Assembly: GCF_032598905.1 (NCBI RefSeq)
Contig: NZ_CP122458.1
Location: 4,278,001-4,342,000 of the forward strand
Length of the DNA stretch: 64,000 bases
Source of the DNA: Streptomyces sp. 11x1
GTDB lineage: Bacteria > Actinomycetota > Actinomycetes > Streptomycetales > Streptomycetaceae
Direction: 5' to 3'
The first letter of the stretch is position 1. Every line of letters begins with the position of its first letter. Below, piece after piece: positions 35,075 through 43,424 of this stretch. Below the pieces are notes generated by a model. The model was not told the origin of the DNA, did not search any database, and was given only the letters and a program-made list of their open reading frames with translations. Both the position numbers and the translations under genes were made by a program.

Positions 35075-36210
35075 GACACACTCTCCTTCTTCTCCGCGTC
35101 CTTGTTCTCCGCGTCCCGCTGGTCGGCGTCCCGCTTCCCCGCCGCGGCCAGCAGCGACCCGTGGGTCGGCGCGTCCGGCACGTCCGCCGGCCGCCCCTTC
35201 GCGAACTCCTCCCGCAGCACCGGCACGACCTCCTCGCCGAGCATGTCGAGCTGCTCCAGGACGGTCTTCAGGGGCAGCCCCGCGTGGTCGATCAGGAACA
35301 GCTGCCGCTGGTAGTCACCGGCGTACTCGCGGAACGCCAGCGTCTTCTCGATCACCTGCTGCGGCGAGCCGACGGTGAGCGGCGTCTGGTCGGCGAAGTC
35401 CTCCAGGGAGGGTCCGTTGCCGTAGACCGGCGCGACGTCGAAGTACGGCCGGAACTCCCGTACCGCGTCCTGCGAGTTCTTCCGCATGAAGATGTGCCCG
35501 CCGAGACCGACGATCGCCTGCTCGGGCGTGCCGTGCCCGTAGTGGGCGTACCGCTGCCGGTACAGCTCGACCATCCGCTTGGTGTGGTCGGCCGGCCAGA
35601 AGATGTTGTTGTGGAAGAAGCCGTCGCCGTAGTACGCGGCCTGCTCGGCGATCTCGGGCGAGCGGATGGAGCCGTGCCAGACGAACGGCGGTACGTCGTC
35701 CAGCGGGCGGGGTGTGGAGGTGAAGCCCTGGAGCGGCGTGCGGAACTTGCCCTCCCAGGTGACGACGTCCTCGCGCCACAGCCGGCGCAGCAGCGCGTAG
35801 TTCTCGACGGCGAGGTTGATGCCCTGCCGGATGTCCTGCCCGAACCACGGGTAGACCGGGCCGGTGTTGCCGCGCCCCATCATCAGGTCCACGCGCCCGT
35901 CGGCCAGGTGCTGGAGCATCGCGAAGTCCTCGGCGATCTTCACCGGGTCGTTGGTGGTGATGAGGGTGGTGGAGGTGGAGAGGATCAGCTTCTCGGTGCG
36001 CGCGGCGACGTAGCCGAGCATCGTGGTCGGCGAGGACGGCACGAACGGCGGGTTGTGGTGCTCACCGGTGGCGAAGACGTCGAGGCCGACCTCCTCCGCC
36101 TTCAGCGCGATCTCGACCATCGCCTTGATGCGCTCGCGCTCGGTCGGCGTCCGGCCCGTGGTGGGGTCCGGCGTCACATCACCGACGCTGAAGATCCCGA
36201 ACTGCATCAT
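35071..36210 (-). CDS. LLM-class flavin-dependent oxidoreductase (luciferase-like)
   Basis: A 379-residue TIM-barrel flavin enzyme: FATGEHHNPPFVPSSP near the N-terminus and DLMMGRGNTGPVYPWFG are typical of bacterial-luciferase-like monooxygenases. GGAGG nine bases before ATG 36210 favours that start over GTG 36219. With the coupled FMN reductase it makes a two-component monooxygenase. Its upstream DNA is AT-rich with a TATAGT element at 36242-36247 (minus strand). The last 50 residues are Lys/Asp/Glu-rich and disordered. Confidence 0.9.
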   Translation of the reverse strand: MMQFGIFSVGDVTPDPTTGRTPTERERIKAMVEIALKAEEVGLDVFATGEHHNPPFVPSSPTTMLGYVAARTEKLILSTSTTLITTNDPVKIAEDFAMLQHLADGRVDLMMGRGNTGPVYPWFGQDIRQGINLAVENYALLRRLWREDVVTWEGKFRTPLQGFTSTPRPLDDVPPFVWHGSIRSPEIAEQAAYYGDGFFHNNIFWPADHTKRMVELYRQRYAHYGHGTPEQAIVGLGGHIFMRKNSQDAVREFRPYFDVAPVYGNGPSLEDFADQTPLTVGSPQQVIEKTLAFREYAGDYQRQLFLIDHAGLPLKTVLEQLDMLGEEVVPVLREEFAKGRPADVPDAPTHGSLLAAAGKRDADQRDAENKDAEKKESVS

Positions 36211-36304
36211 CGCTGCCACCCTCCAGGTTGTTTACGATTCAACTATACCCGTGAACGTGGGCCCTCTCTCCTCTATTCCTGCGCTGTCGGTGGCGGTCCT
36301 GTCG

Positions 36305-36475
36305 CTACTTGGCGTGCAGGACCGCGTAGATCATCACGAAGGCGACGATGTGGATGCCGAAGAGGAAGTACGCGAGGTACCACCACACGTACCGCTCGTT
36401 CTTCTTCTCCTCTGCGAGCCGGCGCTTCTCGGGCGTCAGGTCGCCGTCGGGAGTCGGGGCACCTTCGATCGCCAT
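36305..36475 (-). CDS. 56-residue single-pass membrane protein
   Basis: A small gene reading MAIEGAPTPDGDLTPEKRRL, a Lys/Glu-rich helix, then one membrane segment (YLAYFLFGIHIVAFVMIYAV) and a stop. Its ATG shares one base with the SDR stop (TGATG), so translation is coupled. Charged-helix-plus-TM layout and length recall the DUF6126-type small proteins of streptomycetes. Function unknown. Confidence 0.75.
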   Translation of the reverse strand: MAIEGAPTPDGDLTPEKRRLAEEKKNERYVWWYLAYFLFGIHIVAFVMIYAVLHAK

Positions 36476-37251
36476 CACAGCTCCCGGTGGACCTTGGTGT
36501 TGGAGGCCTGCGCGCGCGGGCGCAGGACGAGCAGGTCGACGTTGACATGGCTGGGCCGGGTGACCGCCCAGGTGATCGTGTCGGCGACGTCGTCGGCGGT
36601 CAGGGGCTCGGCGACGCCCTCGTAGACGCGCGCCGCCTTCGCCTCGTCGCCGCCGAAGCGGGTCAGCGCGAACTCGTCCGTCTTGACCATGCCGGGCGCG
36701 ACCTCGATCACCCGCACCGGAGTCCCCACGATCTCCAGCCGCAGCGTCTCCGCGAGGACGTGCGCGCCGTGCTTGGCGGCGACATAGCCCGCGCCGCCCT
36801 CGTACGTCCCGTGCCCGGCCGTCGACGACACCACGACCACCGTGCCGTCACCGCTCGCGGTGAGCGCGGGCAGCAGGGCCTGGGTGACATGGAGCGTGCC
36901 GATGACGTTCGTCTCGTACATCGTGCGCCAGTCGGCCGGATCGCCGGTGGCCACCGGGTCGGCGCCGAGCGCGCCACCCGCGTTGTTGACCAGCACGCCG
37001 ATCGTTTTGAACGCGGTCGCGAACTCGTCCACCGCCGCGCGGTCCGTGACGTCCAGGGCGTACGCGGTGGCCTGCCCGCCGCCCCGGTCGATCTCCTCGG
37101 CCAGCGCCTCGATGCGGTCCTTGCGCCGCGCGGTGAGCACGACCCGGTAGCCGGCCGCCGCGAGCTGCCGGGCCGTGGCGGCGCCGATCCCGCTGCTCGC
37201 CCCGGTGACGACGGCGATGCGGGAGGCGGCGGACGGTACGGCGGTGGCCAT
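36475..37251 (-). CDS. Short-chain dehydrogenase/reductase
   Basis: A 258-residue SDR: TGASSGIGAATARQLA cofactor loop, NNAGGALGAD, catalytic Ser in VVVSSTAGHG, and Tyr/Lys in YVAAK. NADP preference is suggested by basic residues after beta-2 (TARRKDR). It is followed by a coupled small membrane protein. Confidence 0.92.
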   Translation of the reverse strand: MATAVPSAASRIAVVTGASSGIGAATARQLAAAGYRVVLTARRKDRIEALAEEIDRGGGQATAYALDVTDRAAVDEFATAFKTIGVLVNNAGGALGADPVATGDPADWRTMYETNVIGTLHVTQALLPALTASGDGTVVVVSSTAGHGTYEGGAGYVAAKHGAHVLAETLRLEIVGTPVRVIEVAPGMVKTDEFALTRFGGDEAKAARVYEGVAEPLTADDVADTITWAVTRPSHVNVDLLVLRPRAQASNTKVHREL

Positions 37252-37355
37252 GAGCTGCTCCTGGGCGGTGCGAATCGAACGTCGGTCTCTGCCCGGCCAG
37301 GATAGGCGGACGGTGGGACAATGAGAGAGGTGATCCCCGGTACAGGAGGTGGATC

Positions 37356-37799
37356 ATGGGACAGGCGCGCGAGCTGATGGACCAGCTCACCGAGGCGCTC
37401 ACCACACACCAGGACCCCAAGACCATCGGGAACCTCTTCGCGGAGGACGCGGTCGCCCACACACCCGACGGTGGAGAACTCCACGGCCGGGACGCCATCG
37501 CCGAGTACTGGCGGCAGATGACCGACGCCGTGCCCGAGGCGAGGTTCGAGTCGCTCTCCTCCTTCGAGGTCGGCGACACCGCCATCGACGAGGGCATCTA
37601 CAGCGGCACCAACACCGGCCCGCTGGCGTTCCCCGACGGTACGTCCATCCCCGCCACCCACAGGAACATCAGGATCCACGGCGTGGACTTCGCCACCGTC
37701 CGGGACGGCCGGATCACCAGCTACCGGCTCTACTTCGACCAGCTGGAATTCATGAACCAACTCGGCCTGCTACCGGAGGAATTGGCACAGCCGTCGTAG
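37356..37799 (+). CDS. NTF2-like (SnoaL-type) protein
   Basis: A 147-residue cone-fold protein: FAEDAVAHTPDGGELHGRDAI is the usual NTF2/SnoaL start, with later strands GVDFATVRDGRITSYRLYF. Such proteins are isomerases, hydrolases or binding proteins; nothing decides here. It is divergent from the SDR gene. Confidence 0.85.
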   Translation: MGQARELMDQLTEALTTHQDPKTIGNLFAEDAVAHTPDGGELHGRDAIAEYWRQMTDAVPEARFESLSSFEVGDTAIDEGIYSGTNTGPLAFPDGTSIPATHRNIRIHGVDFATVRDGRITSYRLYFDQLEFMNQLGLLPEELAQPS

Positions 37800-37807
37800 G
37801 CGACAGC

Positions 37808-37855
37808 CGTCCCGGGCGGCAGCCGTCCCGGGCGGCAGCCGTCCCGGGCGGCAGC
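37808..37855. repeat. Sixteen-base tandem repeat, three copies
   Basis: CGTCCCGGGCGGCAGC occurs three times without gaps (37808, 37824, 37840), between the stop codons of two convergent genes. It can fold on itself and may act as a terminator. Confidence 0.85.
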
Positions 37856-37860
37856 CGCCG

Positions 37861-38196
37861 TCACCCCCCGCGCGGCGCGTACATGATCACGGCCATGCCC
37901 GCGAGGCAGATCAGCGCGCCCGTCACGTCCCAGCGGTCGGGCCGGTAGCCGTCCGCGACCATCCCCCAGGCGATCGACCCGGCGACGAAGATCCCCCCGT
38001 ACGCGGCGAGGATCCGCCCGAAGTGCGCGTCCGGCTGGAACGTCGCTACGAACCCGTACGCCCCCAGCGCCACGACCCCGGCCCCGACCCACACCCACCC
38101 CCGGTGCTCCCGCACCCCTTGCCACACCAGCCAGGCCCCGCCGATCTCGAACAACGCGGCAAGCACGAACAGCACGACAGACCGAACGATGACCAT
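37861..38196 (-). CDS. YnfA/UPF0060-family small membrane protein
   Basis: A 111-residue protein with four membrane segments, starting [21 protein letters not shown] and containing [14 protein letters not shown] and [20 protein letters not shown], the recognised UPF0060 pattern. The family resembles small multidrug transporters, but its role is not settled. The start ATG at 38196 gives the family length. Confidence 0.9.
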   Translation of the reverse strand: MVIVRSVVLFVLAALFEIGGAWLVWQGVREHRGWVWVGAGVVALGAYGFVATFQPDAHFGRILAAYGGIFVAGSIAWGMVADGYRPDRWDVTGALICLAGMAVIMYAPRGG

Positions 38197-38309
38197 GCGG
38201 CCAGCGTCGCACGGCGCGTGCGCCACCCCGCGCGACAAAGGCACTCAGCGGATCCGGACCACGGCCGCGCCCCCGCGCCCGCGCTCCTCCGACGCGCTCC
38301 GGGTCGGCG

Positions 38310-39503
38310 TCAGCCCTTCACGCAGACGACCTGCTTCAGCTTCGCCACCACCCGCACCAGATCCCGCTGCTGGTCGATGACCTGCTCGATCGGCTTGTAG
38401 GCGCCCGGGATCTCGTCGACGACACCGGAGTCCTTGCGGCACTCCACGCCCCGCGTCTGCTCCTCCAGGTCCTTCGTCGAGAAGCGCCGCTTCGCCGCCA
38501 TCCGGCTCATCCGCCGACCGGCGCCGTGCGAGGCAGAGTTGAACGCCTTCTCGTTGCCGAGGCCCTTCACGATGTACGAACCGGTGCCCATCGAGCCCGG
38601 GATGATCCCGTACTCGCCGGAGCCCGCGCGGATCGCGCCCTTACGGGTCACCAGGAGGTCCATGCCGTCGTAGCGCTCCTCGGCCACGTAGTTGTGGTGG
38701 GCGCTGATCTCGGGCTCGAAGGTCGGCCTCGCCTTCTTGAACTCCTTGCGGACGACGTCCTTGAGGAGCGCCATCATGATGGAGCGGTTGTACCTCGCGT
38801 ACTCCTGCGCCCAGAACAGGTCGTTGCGGTACGCCGCCATCTGCGGGGTGTCCGCGACGAAGACGGCGAGGTCGCGGTCGACCAGACCCTGGTTGTGCGG
38901 AAGCTTCTGGGCGATGCCGATGTGATGCTCCGCCAGCTCCTTGCCGATGTTCCGGGAGCCGGAGTGCAGCATCAGCCAGACGGAACCTGTCGAATCCGTG
39001 CAGACTTCGACAAAGTGGTTGCCCCCGCCCAACGTTCCCATCTGCTTTTCCGCACGGTCATGACGGAACTTGACCGCTTCCGCCACCCCGCCGAACCGCC
39101 CCCAGAACCCGTCCCACCCCCCGATGGCGAAGCCGTGCAGGTCGCCCGGATCGACGGGGTCGTCGTGCATCCCCCGGCCCACCGGGATCGCCTGCTCGAT
39201 CTTCGACCGCAGTCGGGACAGTTCGCCGGGCAGGTCGTTCGCCGTCAGCGACGTCTTCACCGCCGACATCCCGCAGCCGATGTCGACCCCCACCGCCGCC
39301 GGACACACGGCCCCCCGCATGGCGATGACGGACCCGACCGTCGCGCCCTTGCCGTAGTGCACGTCCGGCATGACGGCGAGGCCCTCGATCCAGGGGAGCG
39401 TGGCGACGTTGCGCAGCTGCTGGAGCGCTCCCTCCTCCACCGACGCGGGGTCGGTCCACATACGGATGGGCACCTTCGCACCCGGTATCTCGACATACGA
39501 CAT
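38310..39503 (-). CDS. rtcB: RNA-splicing ligase RtcB
   Basis: A 397-residue RtcB: Mn-binding VDIGCGMSAVKT, GTLGGGNHFVEVC, HSGSRNIGKEL, and the guanylylated-histidine segment SHGAGRRMSRM. It joins 3'-phosphate RNA ends to 5'-hydroxyl ends. GAGGG before ATG 39503 supports this start (MSYVEIPGAKVPI). No archease or RtcA gene is next to it. Confidence 0.95.
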   Translation of the reverse strand: MSYVEIPGAKVPIRMWTDPASVEEGALQQLRNVATLPWIEGLAVMPDVHYGKGATVGSVIAMRGAVCPAAVGVDIGCGMSAVKTSLTANDLPGELSRLRSKIEQAIPVGRGMHDDPVDPGDLHGFAIGGWDGFWGRFGGVAEAVKFRHDRAEKQMGTLGGGNHFVEVCTDSTGSVWLMLHSGSRNIGKELAEHHIGIAQKLPHNQGLVDRDLAVFVADTPQMAAYRNDLFWAQEYARYNRSIMMALLKDVVRKEFKKARPTFEPEISAHHNYVAEERYDGMDLLVTRKGAIRAGSGEYGIIPGSMGTGSYIVKGLGNEKAFNSASHGAGRRMSRMAAKRRFSTKDLEEQTRGVECRKDSGVVDEIPGAYKPIEQVIDQQRDLVRVVAKLKQVVCVKG

Positions 39504-39616
39504 TTCGCCCTCATTCCCCCGGAAAACCATTCAAGTTCACAGAACGCAAAACCGTCGCCAAGGTCTACGAATGGGATGCCGGACCGGCGTTCACAGCAGT
39601 GCGTGCGATACACATG

Positions 39617-39637
39617 GTGCCCGGGGGTCACCCCCGG
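39617..39637. terminator. Perfect 10-bp GC hairpin in a divergent intergenic region
   Basis: GCCCGGGGGT (39617-39626), C, ACCCCCGGGC (39628-39637). It lies between divergent rtcB and the first DUF3558 gene, so it is not an ordinary terminator; it may be an operator or a leader structure. Confidence 0.4.
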
Positions 39638-39707
39638 GCGGCAAGTGAATAACCACAGGCAGAACTGCGCAGGCGTCCCGAGGGACCCCGTCGAGAGGAG
39701 CCCCACC

Positions 39708-40631
39708 GTGCAGCGGAAGGCGTACGTACCCGGCGTCGCCGTGCTCCTCGCGGCAGTGCTGGCCGCGTGCACGGGGTCGAGCGACGACGCCTCCCCCGAC
39801 GACCCCCGCCCGGGCGAGGCCACCACCTCGGCCACCGTCGCCCAGCCCGGCCGTTACGACACGCTCCCGGAACCCTGCGGCTCGGTCGGCCAGGACACCC
39901 TCGACACCCTCCTGCCCGGCATCGGGCAACTTCCCGGCGCCGCCCAGCGCGAGCAGGCGTACGAGGGCGACGCGACCCAGACGTACGACACGGACCGCAA
40001 GGCCGGCTGCCGCTGGAAGGTGGAGTCCGCCGACGCCACCCACTATCTCTTCGTCGACTTCGAGCGGATCGGGTCGTACCAGAACGCGGTCAGCGACGAC
40101 AGCAAGGCGCAGGATGTGTACGGCGGGAAGGTCGAGGCGGCCGACCTGCCCGAGCCGACCCCGACCGTCCCGGCCGGAGACGACGACGGGGCCGACGAGG
40201 AGACGGACGAGCCGGCGGGGACGGGGACGACGGGGGACGGCACCGAGGAGGCGTCGGCGAACCCCTCGGCCTCCGCGTCCGGCTCGACGTCTCCTTCCTC
40301 CGGCTCCTCGAACACGTCGAACGCCGCCAGTTCATCCGGTTCGTCGGGTTCGTCGGGAACCGCCGGATCCGCCACTCCCTCCGCCTCCGGGACCCCCGCC
40401 TCCCTCCAGCCGCGCACGCTGGACGGTCTCGGCGACGAGGCCTTCCTCGACGACGCGCTCGGCACGAGTGGGCAGCGCACGGTGACTGTGGTGTTCCGCA
40501 CGTCGAACGTGATCGTGACGGTGGAGTACGAGGAGCAGCCGGCGACCACGACGGCGGTGCCGGACAGCGAGGAATTGCAGGACAGGGCCCGGAATCTGGC
40601 GGAACGGCTGGCGGCGGCGTTCGACGACTGA
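39708..40631 (+). CDS. DUF3558-like lipoprotein, first of a tandem pair
   Basis: A 307-residue lipoprotein: lipobox LAAC (about Cys21), a folded N-terminal half (LPEPCGSVGQDTLDTLLPG, later GCRWKV), a Ser/Thr/Gly/Pro-rich linker of about 90 residues, then FLDDALGTSGQRTVTVVFRTSNVIVTVEY. Start GTG with GAGGAG upstream. The pattern C-G...GCRW is the DUF3558 style. It is paralogous to the next gene. Function unknown; surface-anchored. Confidence 0.8.
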   Translation: MQRKAYVPGVAVLLAAVLAACTGSSDDASPDDPRPGEATTSATVAQPGRYDTLPEPCGSVGQDTLDTLLPGIGQLPGAAQREQAYEGDATQTYDTDRKAGCRWKVESADATHYLFVDFERIGSYQNAVSDDSKAQDVYGGKVEAADLPEPTPTVPAGDDDGADEETDEPAGTGTTGDGTEEASANPSASASGSTSPSSGSSNTSNAASSSGSSGSSGTAGSATPSASGTPASLQPRTLDGLGDEAFLDDALGTSGQRTVTVVFRTSNVIVTVEYEEQPATTTAVPDSEELQDRARNLAERLAAAFDD

Positions 40632-40636
40632 GCGGC

Positions 40637-40676
40637 GTTCGGGGGTGGTTCGGGCCCACACGTGAACCACCCGAAC
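40637..40676 (+). terminator. Imperfect hairpin between the two lipoprotein genes
   Basis: GTTCGGGGGTGGTTC pairs with GAACCACCCGAAC, leaving two bulged G bases; loop about 12 bases. It follows the first DUF3558 stop by five bases. Confidence 0.6.
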
Positions 40677-40764
40677 CAGAACCGCACTTCTTCTTCACCG
40701 CGTACGGTGGCCTCTCGGAGAACCAATCCACAGGTGTCCGAATGTGTCCGATTGTGAAGGAACC

Positions 40765-41742
40765 ATGCAACGAGCCGCAGAGTCAGATCAGCATCAGTCG
40801 CCGCGCGTCGCGCCTTCGGTGCCGGTGACGCGAGTCGGACGGCGTGGGCGTCCGGGCCGGGCCCGGGTCCTCGCGGGCGCGGCGGTCGTGCCGGTGATGC
40901 TGCTGGCGGTCGGCTGCTCGTCGGACTCCGGCTCCGACAGCGCCTCCGGTGACGAGACACCGGCGGGCGCGCGCCAGTCGGTAGAGGAGAGCGCCCCGCC
41001 GGAGGTCGTTGCGGCGAAGTACGCGGTGCTGCCGGACGCGTGCGAGGTGTTCCCCGCCAAGACGCTGAAGTCGGTGGTGCCGCAGGGCGTGAAGTCCGGC
41101 AAGGCGATCAACAAGGCCGAGGCGAACGTGAGCGGCGACTGCCGCTGGACCAGCCTCGACAACAACGGCGTGGACGGCTCCCAGTACCGCTGGCTGAGCG
41201 TCTCCCTGCACCTGCTGGCCTCGGACGCGGCGAACGGTCCGGGCGAGGACCGCGCGGCCAAGGCGATGGAGTCGAAGGTGGCCGCGGCGAAGGCCGTGGA
41301 CGGGGCGAAGAACGTCAAGACGGAACCGGCGACGGGCCTGGGCGACCAGGCGACGGTGGTCAAGTACGACCTGAAGAAGGACGGCGACACCTTCAAGCAG
41401 CAGACGATCGTGGTGCGCACGGAGAACGTGGTCATCACGCTCGACTACAACGGCGCCGGTCTGGCCGGCGAGAAGACACCGGACGCGGCCGCGCTGCTGA
41501 AGTCCGCGAAGTCCGCCGCCGAGGACGTCGTGGAGGCGGTCGAGGACGCGAACGACGGTTCGGACGCGTCGCCGTCGTCGTCGCCTTCGAAGAGCGCTTC
41601 CAAGACACCGTCGGACGGCGGGACGAAGGCGTCGTCGTCGGGCGGTTCCGGAGCGGACATCAGTTCGGACGCGGGCGGTGGCTCGGATTCCGATTCGGAC
41701 TCGGGTTCGTCCACCTCCGGCAGCCGGAAGAGCAAGTCGTAG
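40765..41742 (+). CDS. DUF3558-like lipoprotein, second of a tandem pair
   Basis: A 325-residue lipoprotein: basic leader, hydrophobic segment, lipobox VGC, then LPDACEVFPAKTLKSVVPQG and SGDCRWTSLDN, matching the first gene's motifs in order. The C-terminus is a long Ser/Asp/Gly tail. AAGGA precedes ATG 40765. Terminators on both sides suggest separate transcripts for the two copies. Confidence 0.82.
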   Translation: MQRAAESDQHQSPRVAPSVPVTRVGRRGRPGRARVLAGAAVVPVMLLAVGCSSDSGSDSASGDETPAGARQSVEESAPPEVVAAKYAVLPDACEVFPAKTLKSVVPQGVKSGKAINKAEANVSGDCRWTSLDNNGVDGSQYRWLSVSLHLLASDAANGPGEDRAAKAMESKVAAAKAVDGAKNVKTEPATGLGDQATVVKYDLKKDGDTFKQQTIVVRTENVVITLDYNGAGLAGEKTPDAAALLKSAKSAAEDVVEAVEDANDGSDASPSSSPSKSASKTPSDGGTKASSSGGSGADISSDAGGGSDSDSDSGSSTSGSRKSKS

Positions 41743-41767
41743 CCGCCGTTCACCTGGCAGTTCGCCG

Positions 41768-41795
41768 GAGCCCGGCCCCCACGGGGGCCGGGCTC
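41768..41795. terminator. Strong 12-bp hairpin terminator
   Basis: GAGCCCGGCCCC (41768-41779), loop CACG, GGGGCCGGGCTC (41784-41795), 25 bases after the second lipoprotein stop. Confidence 0.85.
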
Positions 41796-41875
41796 GTTGC
41801 CATCCGGCAACCCGTTTGCCGTACACATGTGCCACTCTGTTGCGCGCAACAACACGCAAGGGGAGGGGAGTACGG

Positions 41876-43333
41876 GTGGCCGCGCCAATGCAGCTGACTC
41901 GAATGCACCGCGTTCTCATCGGCGTGGTCGTGTTCGGCGCCGTCATCATCGCCGGGATCGGCTTCGCTGGTTCGTACGCGGCGGTCCGGGAACTGGCGGT
42001 CCAGAAGGGCTTCGGGAACTTCTCCTACGTCTTCCCGATCGGTATCGACGCGGGCATCTGTGTCCTGCTCGCCCTGGACCTCCTGCTGACCTGGATCCGC
42101 ATCCCCTTCCCGCTGCTGCGCCAGACGGCGTGGCTGCTGACGGCGGCGACGATCGCGTTCAACGGTGCGGCGGCCTGGCCGGACCCGCTGGGCGTCGGTA
42201 TGCACTCGGTGATCCCGATCCTGTTCGTCGTCGCGGTCGAGGCGGCCCGGCACGCGGTCGGCCGGATCGCCGACATCACCGCCGACAAGCACATGGAGGG
42301 CGTCCGCCTCACCCGCTGGCTGCTCTCGCCGGGCCCCACCTTCCTGCTCTGGCGCCGCATGAAGCTGTGGGAGCTCCGCTCCTACGACCAGGTCATCAAG
42401 CTGGAGCAGGAACGTCTCGTCTACCAGGCCCGCCTGCGCTCCCGCTACGGCCGCGCCTGGCGCCGCAAGGCCCCGGTCGAATCCCTGATGCCGCTGCGCC
42501 TGGCCCGCTACGGCGTCCCCCTGGCGGAAACGGCCCCGGCGGGCCTGGCCGCGGCAGGCATAGAGCCAGCGGTCCTGCCACCGGCACGGCAGGTCGAGGT
42601 CGACCTAGCTGCGGGCAATCGTGCCGCTGGGGCGGCACGGGTGGGCGCAGCGGCACCTCCCAGCGAGCAGCGCCCCCAACTGGAGAGCACCCCCACCCAG
42701 CAGCGGCCGGAAAACACCGGGCAGCAGGAACAGAGCTACGCCGACCAAGCACCCCCGGTCGACGAAAGCCCCTGGCTCCACGCCCGCCACCCCATGGAGG
42801 TCCCCTACCAGGGCGGCTACGACCCGTCGTACGAGCCGGAGGAACAGTACGAGGAGTGGTACGAGGAGCAGGAACAGGAGCAGGAACAGGAGCAGGACCC
42901 GCAGCAGTACGAGCAGTACGAGCAGTACCGCCGCTTCCAGCCCGACCCCCGGGACCCCCGCTTCCAGCAGCAGCAGTTCGAGGCACCGGAACTCCAGGGC
43001 CCCGGACTCCAGACCCCCGACTTCCAGGGACCCGACCTCCCGTCCCCCGGCCCCTCCTCGGAGGAGACCGGCAGCTTCCCCGTCCCGTCCGGCCCGAACC
43101 GGACCCGCGAACTGGGCGAGGGCGGCGGCGCCCCGGAGCCGACGGAGGAGGACTACTACCAGGTCTTCCGCGAGAACACCAAGGGCGGCAACGGCGCCCC
43201 CACCCCGCGCGCCCTCATGTCCGACATCGAGGCGACGTACGGCGTCACGCTCGAAGAGGCCGAGGCCAAGCGCATGGTGAACCGCTTCTCCAACCGCCTC
43301 AACGCGGAACTGACCGACGAACACATCGCGTAA
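41876..43333 (+). CDS. DUF2637 membrane protein with Gln/Glu/Pro-rich tail
   Basis: A 485-residue protein. The first 130 residues hold four membrane segments (VLIGVVVFGAVIIAGIGFAG through VIPILFVVAVEAARHAV), the DUF2637 layout found in streptomycete chromosomal and plasmid-transfer (Spd-like) proteins. The middle is low-complexity: QEQEQEQEQ and repeated QYEQY units. The C-terminal 60 residues (YYQVFRENTKGGNGAPTPRA, RMVNRFSNRLNAEL) look folded, helix-turn-helix-like. GTG start with GGGAGGGGAG upstream. Part of the linker comes from the dispersed 48-base repeat. Confidence 0.82.
   Translation: MAAPMQLTRMHRVLIGVVVFGAVIIAGIGFAGSYAAVRELAVQKGFGNFSYVFPIGIDAGICVLLALDLLLTWIRIPFPLLRQTAWLLTAATIAFNGAAAWPDPLGVGMHSVIPILFVVAVEAARHAVGRIADITADKHMEGVRLTRWLLSPGPTFLLWRRMKLWELRSYDQVIKLEQERLVYQARLRSRYGRAWRRKAPVESLMPLRLARYGVPLAETAPAGLAAAGIEPAVLPPARQVEVDLAAGNRAAGAARVGAAAPPSEQRPQLESTPTQQRPENTGQQEQSYADQAPPVDESPWLHARHPMEVPYQGGYDPSYEPEEQYEEWYEEQEQEQEQEQDPQQYEQYEQYRRFQPDPRDPRFQQQQFEAPELQGPGLQTPDFQGPDLPSPGPSSEETGSFPVPSGPNRTRELGEGGGAPEPTEEDYYQVFRENTKGGNGAPTPRALMSDIEATYGVTLEEAEAKRMVNRFSNRLNAELTDEHIA
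42609..42656. repeat. Dispersed 48-base repeat, copy 2 (inside DUF2637 gene)
   Basis: Matches 8781-8828 at 46 of 48 positions, with the same GTGCCGC-TGGG-GCGGCAC hairpin. Here the gene reads it in the other direction relative to resB, giving AGNRAAGAARVGAAAP in the linker. Confidence 0.85.
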
Positions 43334-43351
43334 CCGGCGCACGCGGACGCG

Positions 43352-43408
43352 CGCACACGAGGGAGGGGCGCCCGGTGATGATCACCGGGCGCCCCTCCCT
43401 CGTGTGCG
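43352..43408. terminator. Very long perfect two-way terminator
   Basis: A 28-base perfect inverted repeat around a single central G at 43380; the core arm is CACACGAGGGAGGGGCGCCC extended by GGTGAT. It lies between the convergent DUF2637 and lysS genes, ending both. Confidence 0.92.
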
Positions 43409-43424
43409 TGTGCGCGGCGCGGCC

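Noticed and set aside
38526..39707. Long upstream extension of the first DUF3558 gene, antisense to rtcB
   Set aside because: The signal peptide and ribosome site fix the start at 39708; the upstream part is the shadow of rtcB.
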